Shown here piece after piece: positions 1 to 15,548 of a stretch of DNA of 64,000 bases. Position 1 is the stretch's first letter. Every line of letters starts with the position of its first letter. The position numbers and the translations under genes are program-made. The notes beneath the pieces are model-generated. The model did not search any database and was not told the DNA's origin. It saw only the letters and a list, made by a program, of their open reading frames with translations. Origin of the DNA: Buxus sempervirens (lineage: Eukaryota; Streptophyta; Magnoliopsida; Buxales; Buxaceae); NCBI GenBank assembly GCA_947561395.2, contig OX387190.1, positions 34,652,858 through 34,716,857 on the forward strand, in the 5' to 3' direction.

Positions 1-108
1 AATGAATGCTTGCTGCATTTTGGTGCAGAGGCTTCCGAGGCAAAATTCAAAGAGGTGATGGTCTCTTATGAAGCCATAAAATCAGAACGAAACAATATGA
101 AGTGCTGA
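1..108 (+). CDS. C-terminal end of a probable J-domain (DnaJ-like) protein, partial
   Basis: The frame opening at base 1 reads 35 residues to a TGA at 106-108. It contains EAKFKEVMVSYEAIKSER, which resembles the last helix of a J domain (ARFKEVxxAYEVL type) followed by a very short tail. Plants have small J-domain proteins that end just after the J domain, which fits. J proteins stimulate Hsp70 ATPase; the HPD motif that would prove the family lies upstream of the window and cannot be seen. The gene faces the squalene epoxidase gene tail to tail, with about 1 kb between stop codons. Only the final exon or part of it is present. The assignment rests on a short match, so it is moderate at best. 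Confidence 0.5.
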   Translation, partial: NECLLHFGAEASEAKFKEVMVSYEAIKSERNNMKC

Positions 109-1158
109 TCTGAGGGAATGTACCATCGATGATACATATAGATTTCAAGAATGCCTAGAGGAGAACAAAGATTTCAACAATATATTATTGCTTCTTCTCT
201 GGAAGGCTGGAAGCAGCTGAGTGATGAGATCTTTGCGGCATGTTCTCTTTAACCATTTGAGAGTATGGATGTAACCATAAGTGTTAATTCAAATGAAATT
301 GTCAAGGGATCTATAGCGATTTCAAGCAAGAGTGGAGGGAAGCGGAGGGAGGTTCATATATTTATTTGTATGCAAAATTTTTATATGCATGCACGTCCAT
401 CAATTCGTTGTAAAATATGCTTTATCAAAAAGTTAAGGTATCCTAGTTTGTCTAAGCAGGTGGTGTATTTGCCTGCTATGTCATGTTTTTTTTTAAAGCA
501 ACTAAGGGCTCCCTGGAACATGCTACACCTTAATGCTCGAAACTTTTCTTCCATCTGCGATCAGGGATGGCAGAAGGCAACTTTTGGATTTTGGATAGGA
601 AGGCCCGGTCCGATCCTCTTGGGGTAAACCCCACCTTAAGTACGAGACCTTCTTACCTTCCTAGGCGTCCCTGGCATGGCTGATGAATCGTCAATCAAAG
701 ACGTGAGCTTTTTGAAGAAGAAAATAAACCCAATTAGATAATGGCAGACATCATAAACTAAAAATAGTGTTTAGCAAAGCGACTTCTATTAAGCCGTGAG
801 AAAATAAAGACTGTTTTCTGTCATGGCGATCTTGATATTGAAGAGAATTTAACTGAATTGAATATTATCAACGAAACCAACATTAAGAACAAGCAACTCT
901 TCGTACACGAGATAAGTGCACATGTTCAGAGACATCTTTACTTCAAATTCAAAGTGACTTTTTGCCCTTTATTGTCACTGTTTCAAGGTAAAATTGTTCA
1001 TACATTTGATGAACTAAGACCCACCAATCTACAGAGATGACAAGCATCCACTCTTTGTGGAAGTATTTTTTGCATGAGGGAAATTACAAATACAAACTAA
1101 CATTGTCTTGACAGTTGAATGTAGCTACCTCAATATCTAATACCGTTTCAAAGGCCAC
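109..1158. other. Convergent intergenic region with the 3' UTRs of the two flanking genes
   Basis: This lies between the stop of the J-like gene and the stop of squalene epoxidase. Short open frames (for example 265-627) have no recognisable protein similarity and no coding look. Both 3' UTRs must lie here. No transposon end or RNA gene was recognised. Confidence 0.5.
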
Positions 1159-6129
<4,971 letters not shown>

Positions 6130-6272
6130 CTTCGAACAAAAACAGAAACAATGAGACCAAGAAGAAGAACGAAAGGAATTCTCTCCTCCCCTCTGTTTTT
6201 TTCTCTCACTCCTCTCGGTGACGACGTTCTAGTGTTACAACACAACTTTGGATGCTCCAAACTGGACAAGCA

Positions 6273-6279
6273 TTTTATA
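6273..6279 (-). promoter_or_regulatory. Candidate TATA box of the squalene epoxidase gene
   Basis: On the minus strand the sequence reads CTATAAAATG about 145 bp upstream of the start codon, which would give a 5' leader of roughly 110 nt. The leader on the minus strand is purine- and AAC-rich. No other core element was recognised. Confidence 0.45.
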
Positions 6280-6329
6280 GACATTAAGTCGCGACGGCCC
6301 CACACGGCGGATCTAAAAAGTAACAAAGA

Positions 6330-7247
6330 CTATAAATTGCGCCCCCTGTGTGCGGATAGACTTAACCCACGCACGCTCCTCGTAAACGGGAAAGTTAGTT
6401 TTTATTGATTATTTTAAATAAACACTCTAAACTAATTCTTGATATTTGGAAAGCAAGGATTTTTTTTTACATAATTAAGAATAAGTATTATTTTATTGTC
6501 GATTTCTTATCTTCTCCAACCAAAAAAAAGAAAAAATACCCTCAAAGAATTCCTAACCTCATTCAAATTGTTTACAATTTCAAAACAATTTTGGAATAAA
6601 TTAAAAAAAAAACTCATTCTCAATTATTTCAAATACATATTACCACTTTCTAATTATAAAGATTTAGATGACTAACTCTGGATTATTTTTAGAAGATATC
6701 ATTAAAAACCAATTTCATTCATAAATAATTGGTTTCTACTCATGATATGATATGGATGTAAGAAATCATTTTCTTTTCGTTCAAGGGAGAATCGTATTAG
6801 CATTAAATCTTATATAAATTAGACAACGATGTAAAACTAATTCAATGTATGGGAACAAAATCGTAAATGTCTTTTGGTGTGGCTTTTCATTGTGCAAGGC
6901 AGCAAGGCCATGCTACCTGGAATATGCCCTCATCCCCTTATTGGCAGAAGCTAGCACATGCTAGGAAGAGATTGCACAAGGAAAAGAATACAACATATTC
7001 GTTCTTATCTACATGGAAGCTGAGATATCAAGTTTAGTAAACAAATAGTGACGGTGTTAGTTGATTCAAATTGTCGTCGAGTTGTTGATTGTCGATCAAA
7101 AAGTCAAAAAATGTAAATGGATCTTAAAAAATTATTATGAATTTAATCCAACCATATTGTCAAGCTGTTTTTACCAAAGTATTAATAAAAACTTATATAG
7201 ATGATCTTAAATTTCAATGCTTTATTTTTAATATATATATATATATA
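6330..7247. other. Intergenic AT-rich DNA upstream of squalene epoxidase
   Basis: Very AT-rich, with no gene-like frame and no delimited transposon. It ends in a short (TA)n run at about 7231-7247 beside the Helitron fragment. Confidence 0.4.
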
Positions 7248-7603
7248 CTAGGCCTTTATGCACGTATCAAGTAAATAAGTTAGCAGTTATGATAATACGC
7301 ATGCATTAACAAACTTGGGTAGTGTATTAAATTTGAAAAAAAAAAATAGAGGGTGTTTTTGGTATAGGATGTCAGGCAGAAAACTTGGTAGTGCATGTAT
7401 GTAGAATGGGAAGGGATGTAGATAAATGATAAGTAAAGTAGTACGTGGTAATAGTTTTGCAAATTACTTGAGTTCAAAAATAAAATTAAGGAAGTTATGA
7501 CTATTATACCCTTTTTATTACGAATCCTGATAACAATGTGTAAGGGTTTTTTTAGGGAAGTTGCACATTATAGTTGGTGCACGTCGCAATGGGGCGACAG
7601 TAC
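7248..7603 (-). mobile_element. Helitron fragment (3' end present, 5' end lost)
   Basis: On the minus strand the element ends GCATAAAGGCCTAG followed by T, the CTAG-3' end and T target expected of a Helitron. The body matches the intact copy at 10893-11118: the same ...CTATTATACCC... block, then GTAAGGGTTTTTT and a GTGCACG block. The TCTAGACTATATA-type 5' terminus cannot be found, so this end is truncated near 7603. Confidence 0.45.
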
Positions 7604-8040
7604 AGCTCTTTTAAAGATAAGTATTAATTGGGCGATATTGATATGTATCGGATTGGTAGAGGTCCTGATACTTTAAGGCATGGTTTATTAGTTGAGATGG
7701 TAGAATAGAATACACTTGTTGTTGGGTACGCTGATGGTACACGGAAACTGGTTTCTTAAATGTATCAACTAAAACATAGTTTTTAATTTGTAGGGTTGAA
7801 AAACGAGGGAATCAGATCTTGGGGCCGTAAATGATTGGATGGGAGACAAATCTCCAAGGTGGTGACTTTTGGTCGACGCAATCAATGGATGTTATGGGGG
7901 TGCTACGAAACACGTTTCTCGTCTAAATGAGAAACGGTTCAAGTAGTTGGACGCATTTAATTTGGACTTGTTACCGTGACTAATCCACTTAAATATCTTG
8001 ACATGATAATTAAAAGCTTTGTGTTAGGCACGTTGTGGTT
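7604..8040. other. Repeat-like DNA of unknown type
   Basis: This joins the Helitron fragment to the LINE target site. It has no open frame of note and no visible terminal repeats. Nothing was recognised. Confidence 0.3.
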
Positions 8041-8282
8041 GGATCTCACTTGGCTGTCAGATTTCGACATGTCCTCAGAGAGGTAAATTATCAGTGTGCA
8101 AATAAGCTTGCAAACCATGCTATTGACCGATTCCAATGTAGTTGGTTGACTAATCCCCTATATTTGTTGTCATTTTATCTCTTTGATGGTATCAGGGGTC
8201 TTGTTCATTAAGACATTAGAGTAATTAATAATATATATTTCGATTTCTCCATATTAAAAAAAGGAAGGATCTCACTTGGCTG
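8041..8282 (+). mobile_element. 5'-truncated L1-type LINE, 210 bp, with 16-bp target duplication
   Basis: GGATCTCACTTGGCTG occurs at 8041-8056 and again, identically, at 8267-8282. Between them lie 210 bp ending in an A-rich tail (ATTAAAAAAAGGAA). From 8062 the insert reads FRHVLREVNYQCANKLANHA and so on, the end of the RNase H-like (RVT_3) domain found at the 3' end of plant LINEs, with a stop further on. Target duplication, A-tail and truncation together identify target-primed integration. The longer LINE at 47818-48291 carries the related LANHAIDHF segment. Confidence 0.8.
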
Positions 8283-9146
8283 ATATTGGGTGACAGCCTA
8301 ATATGATGCTAACTAATTCTAGCAAACATCAAATCCTTCGTGATGTGTGTATTGAGCTGCTTTTTTTGTCATTAATGGTGGTATTAGGAAATGCATAATC
8401 ATACAAAAACATTCAAAGTCGTTGAAATTCTGATAGAGTGTCAGCGTCTGCATTGTATTATTTTGAATGCACGCCCGTCTCGAGGTCATCGAAATATAAA
8501 CAAACTCATTTAATCGATTTGAATTTTGCCGTATGGGGTCTCCTCCGATCTTTATCTTCTTCAAAGTATAAATCTATATAATAATAGGGAGCTCTTATTC
8601 TTATATGGATGAGCTCGTGTGGGCAATACGTATATAACCTTGGAGTAGCCAAACATTAATCTTTGAGGCCGTGATTTAGTTACTTGTTATCTAACCAGTA
8701 CGTGTGTGTATATATGCATGTGTGTGTGCGTTCGTGTGTATAAATATCTATATATGTGCGTGTGCATATATAAAAGCGACTTTAGTGGAAGTAGTTTTGG
8801 TCAAATATATGTTGTGAAGAAGAAGGGTTATTAGTTGCTCTAAACGCCCCGCAAATGAGGCCTTAATGATCATGAGTTACGGCGCAACTACTTGGAAAGC
8901 AATGGGTTGATTAATGGAACTTTGATGGATGGCAATTTGAATGCAGTAGGCACATATAACTAACTTTTGATAGGCGATGGTGATTGATCGGGTGCATCGA
9001 TCAAAGGGTCAGAGGCACGTTCCACTCAGCTTAATTAACGGTGCTTTAAACCTTTTAAATCACGCTATTTTTTTTTTTCAAAATTTATTTTAAATACGTT
9101 AGATTACCAAGGATTAGAGTAAATATTAATAGCTTATTCTATAAAT
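8283..9146. other. Intergenic DNA with TG/TA microsatellite-like tracts
   Basis: Contains a run of alternating TG and TA dinucleotides around 8700-8770 and no recognisable gene or delimited element. Confidence 0.4.
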
Positions 9147-9200
9147 GTCCCTAGAAATGGATTTCTTTTTTTTTTTGGTAGTCCCCTAGAAATGGATTTC
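9147..9200 (-). mobile_element. Micro-insertion TACCA(A)n with about 19-bp target duplication
   Basis: GTCCCTAGAAATGGATTTC (9147-9165) is repeated, with one extra C, at 9181-9200. Between the copies are only 15 nt, reading TACCAAAAAAAAAAA on the minus strand. It looks like the last bases of a LINE plus its A-tail. Confidence 0.6.
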
Positions 9201-9604
9201 ACTGGTCAAGAGAAACTGACGTATACATTTATGCGACAAGAAAGGGTGGGGTTGAAGAGTTGGTAATTTGAATCGGTTTAGGTAGTACAAGATCTATTAA
9301 TGTTGACTTGTATTTAAAAAAAAAATTTTAAGTGCATTCTTATTAGCTTTTATTTATTGAGAGGAATTTGTTGTTAGGATTTTTTTGTAGAGGTAATTAA
9401 GCAGTTGAGCCAGCTCATCTCATAACTAGTATTAGTATGCACTATGCAGCCTATCTTTCAGCCTTTTTATTTATTGTTATTATTGTTCAGTTAGATGATA
9501 GTCATGCATCGCTCGGCTTGACGACATTATTTTAATGATTGTCATATATTGTTTTCCAAATAAATGTAAATCAACCCCAAGAGACAAATTTATGAGATGA
9601 ATAC

Positions 9605-9846
9605 AAATTTCTGAGATGAAATCGCCTGTCGTCCTTTTTGAATTAGTCCCTTATGCGATCTTGAAATGCTGCTATGTGGAGCATATCACAGCCAATGTTT
9701 TGTCATGTGGGCCTTACTTGAAAATATTTAAAACAATGAAAAAACATTGGTCTTGAGATGCTCCACATGGCAACAACTCACAATCGCATGAGTGATTGTG
9801 AAGATTTCATTTAGGAAAGGCGACTGAAGATTTCATTCCCAAATTT
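9605..9846. mobile_element. Foldback MITE, copy 1
   Basis: Two halves form an imperfect inverted repeat around 9725. The left arm has ATGCGATCTTGAAATGCTG, then CTATGTGGAGCAT and CCAATG. The right arm, read in reverse complement, has ATGCGATTGTGAGTTGTTG, then CCATGTGGAGCAT and CCAATG. Outer ends are AAATTT on both sides. Related copies are at 10544-10692 and 10841-11180. The superfamily is not clear. Confidence 0.6.
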
Positions 9847-10002
9847 ACGTAGTAATCGTTCCTGACGACATTAACCTTTCATCAATTGTGACTCGTTTCT
9901 TATTGTTAATTAATTTCCACTCAAAAGAGCTAGATATTGACTGCGTAGGTGCATGGTGGGATCAATTCAAGTAGCGTTGTCAACGGTTTGAGTCTACCTC
10001 GA

Positions 10003-10100
10003 TTCGTATTCAAATGTAATATTGAAATTCAAATTCAAATTCGCTTCGATTATATTCGAATTCAATCGATATATCCAATCCGACCGATGATAAGATTCTA
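10003..10100. repeat. Possible half of a hAT-type MITE
   Basis: The sequence GTTGTCAACGGTTTGAG followed by AT-rich TTCGAATTC blocks resembles the left end of the TAGGGCTGGCAATGGG-type elements elsewhere in the window. No matching right end or target duplication was found. Confidence 0.25.
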
Positions 10101-10543
10101 AGTCTGTATTTGAGTATTCGGCCCATGGACAAACTTAAAAACGATAGCGGATAACAGATGAAGTCAAATCCTGGTGTTTAAGGAGTGAGTCGGTTTGGAA
10201 AAATGCCATTAACGTTGGTGAAATGCTTTCTTCTCTATGTCACTATTACCAGTTGAATTATTATCATGCATTAATTCTTTATTAGGAAGCTGAATATATC
10301 AATGGATGTGGCATCAAGTCAATCACAAGATGATGGGAACACCCGCCCAAACGGAAAATTTGATTGAGATACGTTTAAGCCGAAGCTGTTTGGCAACGCC
10401 ACCTTGCCGGCATCACTAAGCTGGCTGGGGCGGCTGACATTCTTGTACTGTTCACAATTTAAGAATTAAGATTTTCGACCATTCCTCCTGTAGGACAAAT
10501 CACGGAATGAAATGGTCTGCTATGTTTTCCTAAATTGCTCCTT

Positions 10544-10692
10544 GATGTGATCGTGAGATGCTGCCATGTGGAGCATCTTATGATTACTGTTTTATTTTAT
10601 TTTATTATTATTATAAATGTTTTAAGTGGAGCCTACAAGAAAAAAATGCTGGTCATGAGATACTTGGCATGGTAGCATCTCACGGTCACATC
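10544..10692. mobile_element. Foldback MITE, copy 2
   Basis: The left arm GATGTGATCGTGAGATGCTG and the reverse complement of the right arm, GATGTGACCGTGAGATGCTA, pair almost perfectly, and the inner GCCATGTGGAGCAT motif is shared with copy 1. The centre is a short AT-rich spacer (TTTTATTTTATTATTATTAT). Confidence 0.6.
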
Positions 10693-10840
10693 TAGAAAAA
10701 TGAGTTAACATTTCTCCTTTTTAAGATTCTCAATCATTCTATTCTTTCCATGCGTTGGCTGATGCTATCGTATCCTACTATAAAATTTGACCTATGTTTT
10801 AAAAAATGCTTACTTGCATTGGTTTTTATTCTAGAAATAG

Positions 10841-11180
10841 AAATGTTGTCATGTGAAGCATATCATGATCCGTGCTTTTCCATTATTGTAAACTAGCAAG
10901 GTGCACGTGCAGTATTGCACATATGTAAGAAATAAAGGGATGGAAGGAACAGTTGCAGAATTGATTGTATGTTTTGAAAAAAATTGAGGTAGTTTTGACC
11001 ATTATACCCTTATATTAATAAATCTTTTCAATAGTGTATAAAAGGGTTGTTTTGGAAGACTGTGCATTTTGTTTTGCACGCTTGCTAAGGAGCCTATTTC
11101 CATTATATATAGTCTAGATGTTTCATGTGGAACCCACTTGTAAAAACATTGACCTTGAGACATGCCATTGGCAACATCCC
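10841..11180. mobile_element. Foldback MITE, copy 3, split by a Helitron
   Basis: The left arm (TTGTCATGTGAAGCATATCA) and right arm (GAGACATGCCATTGGCAAC) match copies 1 and 2, but the arms are separated by an extra 226 bp, the Helitron at 10893-11118. Removing that insert restores the short spacer seen in copy 2. Confidence 0.55.
10893..11118 (-). mobile_element. Complete small non-autonomous Helitron, 226 bp
   Basis: On the minus strand it begins TCTAGACTATATATAATGG and ends TGCACGTGCACCTTGCTAG. It is preceded by A and followed by T, matching the Helitron rules: 5' TC, 3' CTRR, insertion between A and T. The GTGCACGTGCAC palindrome a few bases before CTAG fits the 3' subterminal hairpin. 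It lies inside foldback MITE copy 3, which sets both borders independently. Confidence 0.7.
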
Positions 11181-11299
11181 ATGCCCAAAAGTAGAAACCA
11201 ATGCTGGTAAACATTGCAGAAGATTTCATCCCTTTAATTAGTAGTCTACCACATGCTAATTCACAAAGATAGTAAAGGAGAAAATGGATCAATTTGTTG

Positions 11300-11386
11300 T
11301 CCTATAACTTTGATCGCAATGGCAATCATGGAAGATTTCCTTCCTTTAGAAATCAATTTGGTGAGTGTCACTAGAAGGGTCAATGG
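11300..11386 (+). pseudogene. Decayed LINE RNase H-like fragment, interrupted by a MITE
   Basis: The frame reads ...EINLVSVTRRVNG, resembling the end of the LINE RNase H-like domain (F.HV.RE.N..AD..A). The frame is cut by the hAT MITE at 11387-11956. Directly after its target duplication, with a one-base shift, the sequence continues VNG VAKFIKLSLGEI then a stop, which would join naturally to RRVNG. The match is short, so confidence is low. Confidence 0.35.
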
Positions 11387-11964
11387 TATGGCTGATCATT
11401 GGGCAGGTTCGAGGTGGGCCAAAAGTCACACATAATTGATATAGCCTCTGTCCAAGCCCGTCCAGCCCGATGATTGAGCTTGTGACTTAATGACCATGCC
11501 CATTTAATGAGCACACTTAAATGCCCAAGCCTGACCAAGTTTGCCCAACAATAATCATTTAGACATCCAATCTTATACTAAAAAAAAAAGGCAAAAACAT
11601 TAATCTTTTCCCTTCCAGATAATTCAAAAAAAAAAAATTAGGAAGAAATTTCACATGCCAACAAAAGTATCACCATTTTGAAGAAGAGATGGAGGAGTAA
11701 AGACTTGTGGAGTAGATATAAGTAGTTTAGGGTTAGAAAACAAAGTATTAATTAAATAGTAATAAGTAAAAAACCAATTAAATAGTTAAGCTTGGTCTGA
11801 CATTTCTTATTTTTTACCAAGCCCATCCAAATTTGGTCCAAATTTCTTTCAGGCTTTTAAAAATTAATCCCAGCCCGACCCTATGATCAACTATTGCATG
11901 ACCAAGCCCATCTAAAAGCGGGCTATTCACGACCCGCCCAACCATGAACACCCTTAGTTAATGG
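11379..11964. mobile_element. hAT-type MITE, 570 bp (11387-11956)
   Basis: The element starts TATGGCTGATCATTGGGC and ends CCATGAACACCCTTA, whose reverse complement TAAGGGTGTTCATGG pairs imperfectly with the start. Flanking 8-bp sequences GTCAATGG (11379-11386) and GTTAATGG (11957-11964) match at 7 of 8 positions. Subterminal GGGC/GCCC-rich blocks and an AT-rich centre are shared with the other hAT-type elements here. No coding capacity. Confidence 0.65.
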
Positions 11965-13938
11965 CCGTAGCAAAATTTATAAAGCTAAGTTTAGGTGAAA
12001 TATAATCTTACTGTTGTATAAAAGATTTTGATTAAACATTTGGTTTTTCTCAATGCTCTTTTGAAACTTTAAAAGACATTAATCTAGTGAAACCCGCCTA
12101 CACATAAAAAGAGTTCACAAACTAAGAGCTCTTATTGCACTTTTATTTGAAGTTTTGGATCAATCACAAAACTAATTACCAATTGTAGAACGTTACATAC
12201 AAGTACAACCAATCAAGAGCAGCTAGGTTTCACTTAACATGTCCAAGGCGGGATAACATCGTATGCCACAGGACTAAGGAGCGGTGAAGCAGCAGACGAT
12301 TTCAAACAGTCCAAGGTCGGCTGTAAACAGATCTCGCTTTATTAGGTCAAGCCCCCATCCTCAACCTAAAAAGGGCCAAACCTTCGCCTACATATCTGTC
12401 CAAATATTGGGCTAGGTTGACCGGGCCCCTGTGGCCACATATGCCATTCCTGAATAGTGGTAGGACTTTGAGATTGATAGGGTTCAAAGAGCCCATCAAA
12501 ACCCGTGATTGATGTACATCCTACTGAGTTGTAGGATACGACGATTCTCATGATCCTAATTGTGGCTAACAAATGTATGGCAAGCATTTTCTCCTTTAAC
12601 AATTGTGTTACAGTACGTTTACGCTTTCACGCGCTACACGTCTAGAAAACAAATGTAGAGTCTATTTAGAAAAAAACCCCATTTGCATTTGTTCAAGTTG
12701 GTTAATTATACTGACATGGCATAATTAACCTGTAAATAAGAGAAAAGCCATAAAGCGATTTAGGTATAGAATGTCAACCTCGAATCTAACCTGTCATTTT
12801 TATATTAGTATAGATTATGCATGCATCGAATCGCAATAGATTAAGCAAAAAAATGTAAGCTTTTGGGCAGTGACGTGCGGAATTGGGTTCGGACATAAAT
12901 TTGCGCATCCAACAGCGAAATTGATGGAAAAAGGTAGATTGAAATTTGGGTCCAACCTATTGTAAATACCCGACAGAACCATGCTTCGGCCAATGGACGC
13001 TACACGACACGTGATGAACACGACACGAGAATAATATGAGCCGAAGATGGTTTGGACCGGGTAAATGGCGTGATTTATGGGAGAGTTAGGCCCCACCCAA
13101 ACAAATGGTCCCAACGGATGAGCCGCAAGGTAGTTGCCATTTGTATCAGATGCACATGCAAATGCAACAAGACAAGCAACCCTAACCATATGGCACTAGG
13201 CGACATTGTCCATACAACTTGGCACAAAGACGTGATGGAGTGACGAAGTCTTACGGGATAAACCAAAATTACCTAAAAGCCCTTACTGCCTCCTCACTTG
13301 ACTTGGATATGGCTTCAATCATTACCACCGCCTTGCTGTACACCACCCTCCGCAACGTGGGTGGGTGGCTCCAGCCTCCAGGAGCTTTGATGCATGACGT
13401 CAGCTCCGATATCCACCAGTCAAGCTACTCTCCCGCCACGAATGCACTGATCACATTAAAAAAAATCACCGGCATAGCCAAGGGGGGGCCAGGGTGGCCC
13501 ACATTAGTCAAAAGAACGCTATACCAGGTTCTCTAATCTCTAATTGTTGAAAGCGAATTGCGCTACCAAGTACGTTAACTAATAATCCTCAATCTGACGC
13601 GTTTACTAACACATTATGCGTTCAAGGCCTATTTTTTTATAGGACCAATCCCACGGATCCACACCTAACTCATTTTGTTTCAAAAAGACCGTCGTGAGGC
13701 CCCACCCTTTCTAATCTTAAGAGACAAGAGTGGACAAATATAAAGAAAAAGTAAAAAAAAGGTTATGTGGGTCCACCAGTTAACGTGAGAAACTTCTACA
13801 TCGTCTGTGCGTAAGCCCCGACGGCAATCATATGTAATAGATATCATGAGCTGTCATCCATGGAATCCGAAGCCCCAACACTTTTCAAGTTCATTTATAA
13901 AAATGTATTGAAAACGCCCTTCTACTTTCCTGCATTCA
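11965..13938. other. Intergenic DNA, nothing recognised
   Basis: Open frames such as 12815-13189 and 13219-13536 show no known domain and overlap on both strands. No element ends or RNA genes were identified. Base composition is more GC-rich around 13000-13500. Confidence 0.35.
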
Positions 13939-14297
13939 TTATCAACCAAGGTTTACAATTTCGGTACAGGGACCCCGGCGATGCGTTTCGCTGGGGGAAA
14001 ATCGTTTTGGGTGCATCGGTAGCAATTCACCGAAATTTCGACGGCACGGAGCGGCGTGCCGAGCGGCACGGACCGGCACGGACGAAACAGAAAAAAAAAA
14101 TCAGTTTTTATACACGAATCGGACCGGCACGGACCGGCGTGCCAACGAAATTTCCACCGGCACGAAAAAAAACCCGATTTTTTCCTTTTTAATTTTCCAT
14201 CATTTCGGCGGCACGCCGCCGGCGTGCCGCCGAAATTTCGTTTTGGCCGATGGGCGGCACGCCCACCGGCACCGAATCATAAAACCTTGTTATCAAC
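13939..14297. mobile_element. hAT-type MITE, 343 bp (13947-14289), GC-rich and palindromic
   Basis: A perfect 8-bp duplication TTATCAAC (13939-13946 and 14290-14297) flanks an element starting CAAGGTTTACAATTTCGGT and ending in the complement of CAAGGTTTTATGATTCGGT. The inside is made of CGGCACGG/GGCGTGCC blocks. It includes an exact 16-bp inverted repeat with a 3-nt spacer at 14202-14236 (arm ATTTCGGCGGCACGCC). No protein-coding content. Confidence 0.75.
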
Positions 14298-14559
14298 AAA
14301 CCATCCAATGCCCGCAGTATTTGCGCAAGCTAGGTTGGATTTGGAGTCTTTGGACAAGGGGTGACTACGAGGGATTGTGAAAGACAGAAACAAAATGCCT
14401 GGCCTTGCTTTTGCTCGACACATGCCCTTTCTCCTTTTGTATCGTATATATGCACTAGACAGAGGCCATATGAAAGCCCAAGGGCATAGATTATTCTTTT
14501 TTATGGAAAGTATATTCTTTAATATAGATGTAAGCAATAATATCTTGTTATTAGTATAA

Positions 14560-15003
14560 AAGTAATCTATGTGCTTCCAACTATTAGGTTTAAGAGTTGT
14601 TTGTTAGATATAGATTCTTCAAAGTCAATAATTGGAGAAGCCAAGCATCTCCTCATGCCTAAGCCACAACGTTTAAAGAGAGACAATAAAGAAAAAAAAT
14701 ATGACGGGCTGATTTAGTTCGTAAAGCGGGATGGGATTTAGACTAAATAAATTAGGTCTTATCTCATTTTTACTAGAATTACTAATTTATATATATCACC
14801 ATGATTAGATAATAATTAAGATAAGTCACATAAATCTGTTGTACACGATGCAGATATATCACAACATAACAAAAACCCACCTGGAGTACTTGTATTTTTT
14901 ATCGGATAACATTATTGTTGTAAGTATCCTTTTCATTGAAGAAAATATATTTTATGTATTAAGGTTTCAACGGCCATCTCTAATGCCTATTGATTTCATA
15001 GCT
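14560..15003. other. Intergenic AT-rich DNA
   Basis: No gene, element end or repeat was recognised in this stretch. Confidence 0.35.
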
Positions 15004-15548
15004 GTTCTAAGTAGGGCTGGCAATGGGTTTGATATATATCCGAATCCGATTTGAAAATCTCAAATTCGGATATAAAATATAAATTCGTGGTTCGAATTTG
15101 GATATCTGATTTCGGATCTGATCGAATTCGGATCTAAATTTGAATCTGTCCATATCCAATCTGAATAGGATCCGAACAGAAATCAATATATACTTTTCAT
15201 TAAACCATTTGTAAACTTTGTATAAATCATGGTTGAACAATCCTTACTCATGTCTTGCTTTAATATTTATATGGTTCATTAACTTTGATAGTTAAAATTT
15301 GCTTTAATAGTTAAACTTGACTTTTGAGTTTTAAGTTCAAATCGGATCGAATTTGGATTTCGGTTATTTATTCGGTCGAATTTCGAATTCTGATACAGTA
15401 TATAAATTCGGTTTCGAATTCGGATTCACTTATAAAAGATTCATCGGATTTCGGATCGAATTCGGATATCAGATTTTTATTTTCGGTTCGGATTTGGATC
15501 ATGGTAGATCCATACTGTATTCGACCCATTGCCAGCACTTGTCCCAAG
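15004..15548. mobile_element. hAT-type MITE, 529 bp (15012-15540)
   Basis: Terminal inverted repeats are TAGGGCTGGCAATGGG and, at the right, the complement of AAGTGCTGGCAATGGG. Flanking 8-mers GTTCTAAG (15004-15011) and GTCCCAAG (15541-15548) match at 6 of 8. The inside is a mosaic of TTCGGAT/ATCCGAA motifs on both strands. Translations rich in S, F and R over this segment are artefacts of that repeat. Confidence 0.7.

Noticed and set aside
265-627. 120-codon open frame in the J-gene/SQE intergenic region
   Set aside because: No known domain, composition like surrounding non-coding DNA, and it lies where 3' UTR is expected.
12815-13536. Overlapping frames of 105-124 codons on both strands
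   Set aside because: Mutually overlapping in several frames, with no domain similarity and no splice partners.
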